The position numbers and the translations under genes are program-made. Source: Polaromonas sp. (lineage in GTDB: Bacteria; Pseudomonadota; Gammaproteobacteria; Burkholderiales; Burkholderiaceae). Taken from it: 8,843 bases of DNA. The notes under the pieces are model-generated. The model was not told the origin of the DNA. It searched no databases and saw only the letters and a list, made by a program, of their open reading frames with translations. Where the stretch lies: the NCBI GenBank assembly GCA_013823505.1, contig PNMH01000119.1, positions 1-8,843 on the forward strand, written 5' to 3'. Shown here in pieces: positions 6,275 to 8,843 of the stretch (position 1 is the first letter of the stretch; every line of letters starts with the position of its first letter).

Positions 6275-6523
6275 ATGAACCACGATGACAACGAACCCCA
6301 TGTGCATTCCTTCTGGCGGCGCCCAGCCGGCATGGCGCTGGCGACGGCTGCATTGATCGCAGGGTTTTACATGCTGCGCGAGCACTGGGGCCATGTCCTG
6401 GGCTACTGGCCCTACCTGCTGTTGCTGGCCTGTCCGCTGATGCACCTGATGCATGGACACGGTCATGGAGGACATGGTCGGCACCCGCAGACACCCGGTC
6501 GCACCCAGGACGACAAGCAATAG
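6275..6523 (+). CDS. DUF2933 small membrane protein with His-rich tail
   Basis: An 82-residue protein with two short hydrophobic segments (about 18-34 and 43-59) and a polar HDDNEPHVH start. The second segment ends in [19 protein letters not shown], giving His at 57, 60, 62, 64, 67 and 70 and a Cys-Pro pair in the membrane. This pattern fits DUF2933, a family of unknown function often found in metal-resistance islands. The total of 11 His in 82 residues suggests metal binding. The Shine-Dalgarno is weak (GGAG at 6260-6263, 11 bases from the ATG), and the gene sits between the second oxidase (20 bp) and the ATPase (4 bp), so translational coupling is likely. A role as a membrane metal shuttle for the ATPase is inference. 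Confidence 0.8.
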   Translation: MNHDDNEPHVHSFWRRPAGMALATAALIAGFYMLREHWGHVLGYWPYLLLLACPLMHLMHGHGHGGHGRHPQTPGRTQDDKQ

Positions 6524-6527
6524 GCCC

Positions 6528-8843
6528 ATGAATATCACCACACACCAACACCACAGAAGCGGCACCCCGCCGACCGTGCCCGACTCGCCCACCGATCTCA
6601 AGGACCCGGTGTGCGGCATGAAGGTCACGGCGCAGTCGGCGCACACGCTGAAGCGCGAGGGGCGGCCCTACTACTTCTGCAGTGCCAAGTGCCAGGGCAA
6701 GTTCGCAGCCAACCCGCTGCAGTACCTTGTGTCCACGGCGACTGCAGTTTCAGCGCCAGCGGCCGCCGACACGGTCTACACCTGCCCGATGCACCCGGAG
6801 ATTCGCCAGGACCATCCGGGCAATTGCCCCAAGTGCGGCATGACGCTGGAGCCCTTGCTGCCGGAACTTGATAACGACAACAACCCCGAATTGCGCGATT
6901 TCCAGCGCCGCTTCTGGTGGACGCTGCCGCTGACCGCCGGGGTCTTTGTGCTCGCCATGTTTGGCCACCGCCTCCAGTGGATGGACATGTCCGTGCAGAG
7001 CTGGGTCGAGTTGGTCTTGTCCATTCCCATTGTGCTGTGGGCCGGCTGGCCGTTCTTCTCGCGTGGCTGGCAATCGGTGATGAACCGCAGTCCCAACATG
7101 TGGACCTTGATCGGGCTGGGCACGGGAGCCGCATTTGCCTACAGCGTGGTCGCGACGGTCACGCCACAGGTGTTCCCGGACTCGTTCATCTCCATGGGCC
7201 GCGTCGCCGTGTACTTCGAGGCCGCCGCCGTGATCATTTCGCTCACGCTGTTGGGCCAGGTGCTCGAACTCAAGGCCCGGTCGCAGACCTCGGCGGCCAT
7301 CAAGTCGCTGTTGGGGTTGGCGCCCAAGACGGCCCGCCGCATCCGCGCCGACGGCACCGAAGAGGACGTGCCGCTGACCCATGTGCACGTAGGTGACGTG
7401 CTGCGCGTGCGGCCCGGCGAAAAGGTCCCGGTGGACGGCGAGGTGACCGAAGGCGGCAGTTCGGTCGATGAATCCATGCTCACGGGCGAGCCGATGCCAG
7501 TGGCAAAACGGGTGGGCGACAAGGTGGTTGGTGCCACGCTCAATACCAGCGGCGCGCTTGTGATGCGCAGTGAGCGTGTGGGCGCGGCCACCATGTTGTC
7601 GCAGATCGTGCAGATGGTGGCTCAGGCACAGCGTTCCCGGGCGCCGATGCAGCGCATGGCCGATGTGGTGGCGGGCTACTTCGTCGTCACGGTGGTGGGC
7701 ATTGCTTTGCTGACTTTCTTCGGTTGGGGCCTGTTCGGCCCCGAGCCGCGCTGGGTGTTCGGCCTGATCAACGCGGTGTCGGTGCTGATCATTGCCTGTC
7801 CCTGCGCCCTGGGTCTGGCCACACCCATGTCCATCATGGTCGCGACCGGTCGGGGCGCCACGCACGGCGTGTTATTCCGGGATGCCGCGGCGATCGAGAA
7901 CATGCGCAAGATCGACACCCTCATCATCGACAAAACCGGCACATTGACCGAGGGCCGTCCGAGTTTCGAGCGCGCCATTCCCGCGCCCGGTTTTGACGCC
8001 GACGAGGTGCTGCGCCTGGCCGCCAGCCTGGACCAGGGCAGCGAGCACCCGCTGGCCGAAACCATCGTGCGCGCCGCGCGCGAACGTGGCATGGCGCTGG
8101 ACAAGCCCGAGAACTTCGAATCCGGTTCAGGTATCGGCGTGCGTGGCCAGGTGGCTGGGCACCAGTTGGCGCTGGGTAACACCGCGCTGATGGAGCAGAT
8201 CGGTGTCTCGGTCTCGGCGCTGGTGCCGCAGGCCGAGGCCTTGCGTGCAGAAGGTGCCAGTGTGATGCACCTGGCGATGGATGGCCAGTTGATGGGCCTG
8301 CTGGCGGTGTCCGATCCGGTCAAGGCCAGCACGCCGGAGGCCTTGGCGACCCTCAAGGCATCGGGGCTGCGTATCGTGATGGCGACCGGTGACGGCCTGA
8401 CCACGGCCCAGGCTGTGGCCGCCCGCCTGGGCATCGACGAGGTGCATGGCGAGGTCAAACCGGCCGACAAGCTGCTGTTGGTCGAGCGCTTGCAAAAGGA
8501 AGGCCGCGTGGTGGCCATGGCCGGTGACGGCATCAACGATGCGCCCGCACTGGCCAAGGCCGATGTGGGCGTGGCCATGGGGACCGGGACCGACGTGGCG
8601 ATGAACAGCGCGCAGGTGACGCTGGTCAAGGGCGATCTGCGCGGGATTGCAATCGCGCGGGCGCTGTCAGAAGCGACCGTCGGCAACATGAAGCAGAACC
8701 TGGTGTTTGCCTTTTTGTACAACGCCCTGGGCATCCCGGTGGCCGCCGGTGTGCTGTACCCGTTGACGGGTTGGCTGCTGTCGCCCTTGATTGCTGCGCT
8801 GGCCATGAGCCTGAGCTCGGTGTCGGTGATAGGCAATGCGCTT
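6528..8843 (+). CDS. Cu(I)-exporting P1B-type ATPase with YHS and HMBD domains (3' end outside the window)
   Basis: 772 codons are visible and the frame is open at the window edge; the last residues (SVIGNAL) suggest only a short piece is missing. Order: a His-containing start (THQHH); a YHS domain at about 25-65 (DPVCGM at 26-31, YYFCSAKC at 48-55); a heavy-metal-binding domain at 84-110 ([14 protein letters not shown]); then the pump. Pump motifs: TGE at 319, CPC at 424-426, phosphorylated D468 in DKTGT, HP at 507-508, GDGIND at 666-671. CPC, YN at 731-732 and MSLSS from 760 define subgroup P1B-1, Cu(I)/Ag(I) export to the periplasm. No classical N-terminal HMA (CxxC) domain is present. The ATG lies 4 bp after the DUF2933 stop with a poor Shine-Dalgarno, implying coupling. 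It resembles CopF-type ATPases of Burkholderiales copper islands, but I do not assign the symbol. Confidence 0.95.
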   Translation, partial: MNITTHQHHRSGTPPTVPDSPTDLKDPVCGMKVTAQSAHTLKREGRPYYFCSAKCQGKFAANPLQYLVSTATAVSAPAAADTVYTCPMHPEIRQDHPGNCPKCGMTLEPLLPELDNDNNPELRDFQRRFWWTLPLTAGVFVLAMFGHRLQWMDMSVQSWVELVLSIPIVLWAGWPFFSRGWQSVMNRSPNMWTLIGLGTGAAFAYSVVATVTPQVFPDSFISMGRVAVYFEAAAVIISLTLLGQVLELKARSQTSAAIKSLLGLAPKTARRIRADGTEEDVPLTHVHVGDVLRVRPGEKVPVDGEVTEGGSSVDESMLTGEPMPVAKRVGDKVVGATLNTSGALVMRSERVGAATMLSQIVQMVAQAQRSRAPMQRMADVVAGYFVVTVVGIALLTFFGWGLFGPEPRWVFGLINAVSVLIIACPCALGLATPMSIMVATGRGATHGVLFRDAAAIENMRKIDTLIIDKTGTLTEGRPSFERAIPAPGFDADEVLRLAASLDQGSEHPLAETIVRAARERGMALDKPENFESGSGIGVRGQVAGHQLALGNTALMEQIGVSVSALVPQAEALRAEGASVMHLAMDGQLMGLLAVSDPVKASTPEALATLKASGLRIVMATGDGLTTAQAVAARLGIDEVHGEVKPADKLLLVERLQKEGRVVAMAGDGINDAPALAKADVGVAMGTGTDVAMNSAQVTLVKGDLRGIAIARALSEATVGNMKQNLVFAFLYNALGIPVAAGVLYPLTGWLLSPLIAALAMSLSSVSVIGNAL

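Noticed and set aside
4887..6644. Antisense open frame of 585 codons opposite the second oxidase
   Set aside because: Same reasoning: it mirrors a well-supported oxidase and spans the gene boundary into DUF2933 and the ATPase with no motif of its own.
7676..8836. Antisense open frame of 386 codons opposite the ATPase
   Set aside because: The + strand carries CPC, DKTGT and GDGIND in an unbroken frame; the antisense product is Ser/Ala/Arg-rich without domains.

Overview
The window is a single-direction, high-GC block of nine genes for periplasmic copper handling. All are on the + strand and tightly packed. Protein style (TAT-exported multicopper oxidases, a CopI-type cupredoxin, a DUF2933 membrane protein, a YHS-headed Cu(I) ATPase), GC content and codon use suggest a betaproteobacterium of the Burkholderiales, most likely Comamonadaceae. 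That placement is inference from gene style; no taxonomic marker is present.

Left half (1-3951): the 3' part of a TolC-family gene cut by the window edge; a small two-domain, laccase-like multicopper oxidase with a Met-rich tail; the cupredoxin CopI; a CusF-like copper-binding protein; and a membrane-anchored monohaem cytochrome c whose GTG start overlaps the CusF-like stop codon. Gaps are 13 bp, 70 bp, 49 bp and a 4-bp overlap, with no convincing terminator between genes, so one transcript is likely.

Middle (3952-4055): the most promoter-like intergenic region. It holds a 7-bp direct repeat with an 11-bp period, ahead of a plausible -10, as expected for an OmpR/PhoB-type response regulator of the CopR/CusR kind.

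Right half (4056-8843): a Met-rich exported protein (about 30% Met over its mature core), a three-domain CueO/CopA-like multicopper oxidase with a TAT signal, an 82-residue DUF2933 protein with a His-rich tail, and a P1B-1 Cu(I) ATPase with N-terminal YHS and heavy-metal-binding (HMBD) domains. The ATPase frame is still open at the window end.

Proposed joint function (inference): the ATPase exports cytosolic Cu(I); CusF-like, Met-rich and DUF2933 proteins bind or relay it; the two oxidases convert Cu(I) to less toxic Cu(II); CopI and the cytochrome give periplasmic copper protection and possibly an electron route. The points most worth a second look are the TolC homologue that seems to lack both beta-barrel hairpins, the CopI-CusF-cytochrome arrangement, the two architecturally different oxidases in one cluster, and the direct-repeat promoter.
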